Shown: piece by piece, positions 61,146 through 64,000 of the stretch
Layout: each line of letters begins with the position of its first letter
Position numbering within the stretch: the first letter of the stretch is position 1
From: Rhytidiadelphus loreus
Lineage: Eukaryota; Streptophyta; Bryopsida; Hypnales; Hylocomiaceae
Reading direction: 5' to 3'
Assembly (NCBI GenBank): GCA_947034895.1
Contig: OX344762.1
Span: forward strand, 74,642,981 to 74,706,980
DNA length: 64,000 nt
The notes under the pieces: model-generated
What the model was told of the DNA's origin: nothing
Databases searched by the model: none
The model's input: only the letters and a program-made list of their open reading frames with translations
Made by a program: the position numbers and the translations under genes

Positions 61146-63612
61146 TTATTCCAATTGAGGCACATCTTCAGTCCAACTAGGTGGTTGTTTTCGGGGTCCT
61201 GTGTTTGAGGCCGGCTTTGGAGGGACAATGCAGTTGGTCCGAGGATATTGTTTTGGTGGTGGAGTCTTGTTTGCAATGTCACGAATGTCCACTGGCGGTG
61301 CTTCAACTTTGGCTTCGACCTTGGGAGCTCTCACATAGTAATCCGGAGAGTACTTGAGCTTGAATGGGGCATGAGGAGTAACGAGGGGCATCGACACCAC
61401 CAAGTGACCGGTCGTCAAAGATCGCTCTGCACTGCTTGCATCGGTCTTCACCTACAGTACACGTACTCTTCACAGTCAATCTGCGTGCAACTGTATGCTA
61501 TAAACATAATTTCTTCAATTGAATGTAAGATACGATACGCTATTTTGTAGGTTTGATGCTAGCTAGCTAGCTCATTCAAACACCATATATTTGTGTCCCG
61601 ATTTGTGTATTGTTTGATGTTTAAGAGATTGATCGAAGAACTTTTGTAAGCAGGAAAAGCAAATCCCAAGCGTCCAAGCTTGCCTCCTTTAGCAAGAGAA
61701 TCAATGGTGTAATCTTCTGATTTTCACAGCAGAATAGAATGAAATTAGATAGAGATTGGAACATAGAAAAAAGAATGGAGCTACTGCTTACTTCGGCTGG
61801 CAAGTGAAGCTGCAGTAGCTTTCCTTTGATCAAAATCCGGATCAAGAGAGGCTGTACGTCGATGTCGACGAGGGAAGTGTCAAGGAATTTTGAAACAGCT
61901 ACATCCAGGACGACTTTGGTTCCGCAATCAGCTTCATCCAGTTTGAAGTCCCACCTGTTTAGCAATTTGCAACTTGCTTAGCTACATGCTCGCAAAATCA
62001 TAAGATATTGCAAAGCTCTTCGTTAGTAAACCTCGTGACTGTGCGAACTAGAGCCCAAGTTGCTGCAAAAAGGCAAATGGCTTTTGAGGAACAACCTCTT
62101 TTGGTTTTGCTTGTCCACTAATGGACCAAGGATTTATGGTTCTAAAATGACCAGTTTGATTGAAGTATAAATTTGGATGGGCCCAAATTTTATATCATCA
62201 GAATTAGTGAAGAACACTACAGGTGTGTGTTGGTCAAGAAGTAAATAATTTTGGACAAAAGATAGATCATATGTGACAGACTCAAAAACTTCTATAACAA
62301 ACAGAAGGCCTGTTTGGGCTTCTCGGTTCTTTAGGGGTTAGGTAAGGTAACCCCAACTAATTGCCTGAAATTGCAGTGGAGCTGCCAACATAACAAACAA
62401 AAGATGCAAAATTGGCAAGAATTGGTATCCTCAACCAAATTCTTAAACCACGCCAGTACGTGGAACTGAAAATTGAAAAAGAAAAAGTGAATTAAATTAA
62501 AAGAAAATCTTATGGCCTTCATCTGCTAAAGTGTTCAAAGGGTAGTACCATCTACCTTAGCTATACTTAAGCAGAAAAGTGCGTGGAAGTCAGAGTGAAA
62601 ATGCAGGTGAAAATCTAAGCTGGCTCAACAATATTGTGATCATGATCATGGACATGTGAGTGCAATGCCTACCCGCCTTCATTTCTCTGGTAGATGCGAC
62701 CATTCAGTGGCAGAGGATCGAAGCCTTTTCGTCGAGTAGATGGTTTCCTCTCGCTCTCCGGGCGCTACAGATCGAGTCGCAACATGAAACCGCAACACAA
62801 CAACACAGCCACGTTAGCTTCTTTTCAAGTACAAATTTTGTAATCAATCAAACATGATGATCATTCATCTTGAAAAAGAGAAACATGGGTTTGAGAGATT
62901 GCTTACTTTGGATTTGTTTTCCGCGTCCTCTCGAAGCTCCTTGAGCTCACGGTTCTCAGCAATTCGAGTGTCAGGTGTGTAAGTTCGTTTGAGCTCTCCT
63001 TCATCATCCTTGCTTCTGGTGCAGGATCACCCTCATGGAATAATTATCACAAAACAGTAGCAATAACCTTTTATACAGTACCCCTAAGTAATGGAAATCA
63101 AAATTATAGCAATTTTTCATTTTCTCATTGCAGCTGTATTATAGAATCTTTTGTACAGCAGCTTAAATGATTATCAATTAAAGAAAATGATTTTTCAAAA
63201 CATTTCATCAGATGGTTGAGCTTCCAGGGTTAAGACATTCTAAGAATGAGCACTTGAACTTTATAATTCTGAGCATTACCCAGTATAGTCCACCTAGTGT
63301 CAACAAACCTTCTAGGATCAAGATTATGGAAAACGTCAGGCTTGTACCTACACTTGGGGTTCTAGAGAGGGCAAGACTATAGAAGATGAATTCATAGCAT
63401 GCAAGTCCTCTTCAAGCCGATGTATTTCCTACAAGCACATCACATTTTTTTTAGCTTTAATTCTCTACCCCATTCTCTGCATTACAATCTATTTTTTGGA
63501 TTAGGTGAAAAGCATGATGCAAAAGGAAGATAATCTACTTAATAAGTGGTTTGTCATTTACCTGTAGTGCAGTAATCCTCTCTCTAGGTTTGATTTCCCA
63601 TGCATCTAGTGT
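61146..63612 (-). CDS. DNAAF11: dynein axonemal assembly factor 11 (LRRC6/TILB), 3' part
   Basis: A cytoplasmic factor needed to preassemble the dynein arms of motile cilia and flagella. Minus-strand exons in order are 63612-63562, 63428-63352, 63015-62907, 62764-62673, 61954-61792 and 61451-61146. All have GT-AG borders, and the phases join to a 265-residue C-terminal part ending at TAA 61148-61146. LDAWEIKPRERITALQ matches the end of the family's LRR cap. TYTPDTR opens the central charged segment. WDFKLDE through DTSLVDIDVQPLLIRILIKG is the CS-like domain. RSLTTGHLVVSMP is the family's signature motif. The N-terminal LRR exons (about 180-200 residues in relatives) are not in this window, so the gene continues beyond 64000. 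Short exons such as 63428-63352 are less certain than the CS-domain exons. Confidence 0.88.
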
Positions 63613-64000
63613 CTTCAAGCCAAAACACATAAAGATTTATCAAACTATGAATGTTGTTATTTAGGATGGTGAGATGATTGGATATGTTGCTATTCAAATA
63701 CAAAGATGAAGTACTCTTATTTATGGAAAGAGAAATAAAAATATAATGTCGTAAAGTAAGGTAGAAGATGCTAAAGCTGTTAGAGCCTGATTTCGTCTCC
63801 AGTATTGATTAAACACAACTTATCTATTCAAACACTAGACTTGATAGGTTTGATATCCTAGGTGTGAGCATGATTTAGTTGAATGTTCTATGACCACTGA
63901 TCTTTGTCTAAAAACAAGTTTGCCTAGTTGCCAGTTACTAATATTTGCAACCTCTCACTTTGGTATTGTATATGATTTCCATACTTAAAGCTCTTTTAAA
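63613..64000. other. probable DNAAF11 intron
   Basis: The exon at 63562-63612 has an acceptor on its upstream side, and no LRR-coding exon is visible between it and the window edge. This stretch is most likely intronic. Confidence 0.55.

Overview
The window reads as nuclear DNA of a land plant that still makes swimming sperm (a moss, liverwort, lycophyte or fern; a moss would be my guess, with low confidence). Genes have GT-AG introns and GC-rich exons set in very AT-rich intergenic DNA. The plant assignment rests on a leghaemoglobin-like globin, two GLOX-type glyoxal/aldehyde oxidases and a plastid-type peroxiredoxin IIE. The flagellate-sperm assignment rests on the axonemal dynein assembly factor DNAAF11 (LRRC6) at the right edge. 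No prokaryotic, organellar, rRNA or recognisable tRNA features were seen.

Layout. 0.2-2.5 kb: a four-exon haemoglobin gene (+). 2.5-12.6 kb: AT-rich DNA with a cluster of TTAA-bounded repeat elements (4.2-7.5 kb) and an exon-like but unassigned patch (8.0-9.0 kb). 12.6-17.7 kb: duplication unit 1, ending in an intact four-exon GLOX gene (+). 18.0-49.6 kb: duplication unit 2, the same unit in the same order and orientation, stretched from about 5 kb to about 31.6 kb by inserted repeats. These include two CACTA elements with intact 3-bp target duplications, a Harbinger-type MITE, TTAA elements and several minisatellites. Unit 2 ends in a second intact GLOX gene. 54.4-55.5 kb: peroxiredoxin IIE (+), followed by a minisatellite. 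56-61 kb: more TTAA-type repeats. 61.1-64.0 kb: the 3' half of DNAAF11 (-), whose first exons lie outside the window.

The protein-coding genes do not form a pathway. Two have a redox link: GLOX is a secreted copper-radical oxidase that yields hydrogen peroxide, and PrxIIE reduces peroxides in plastids. They act in different compartments, so no functional coupling is claimed. The main interest is structural. The tandem GLOX duplication can be followed through about 26 kb of later insertions. Its gene halves are nearly identical while nearby parts of the unit are clearly diverged, which suggests gene conversion. A repeat family with TTAA target sites and CCC-type ends forms chains and resembles piggyBac elements. 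Several insertions can be dated relative to each other from empty-site paralogues inside this same window.
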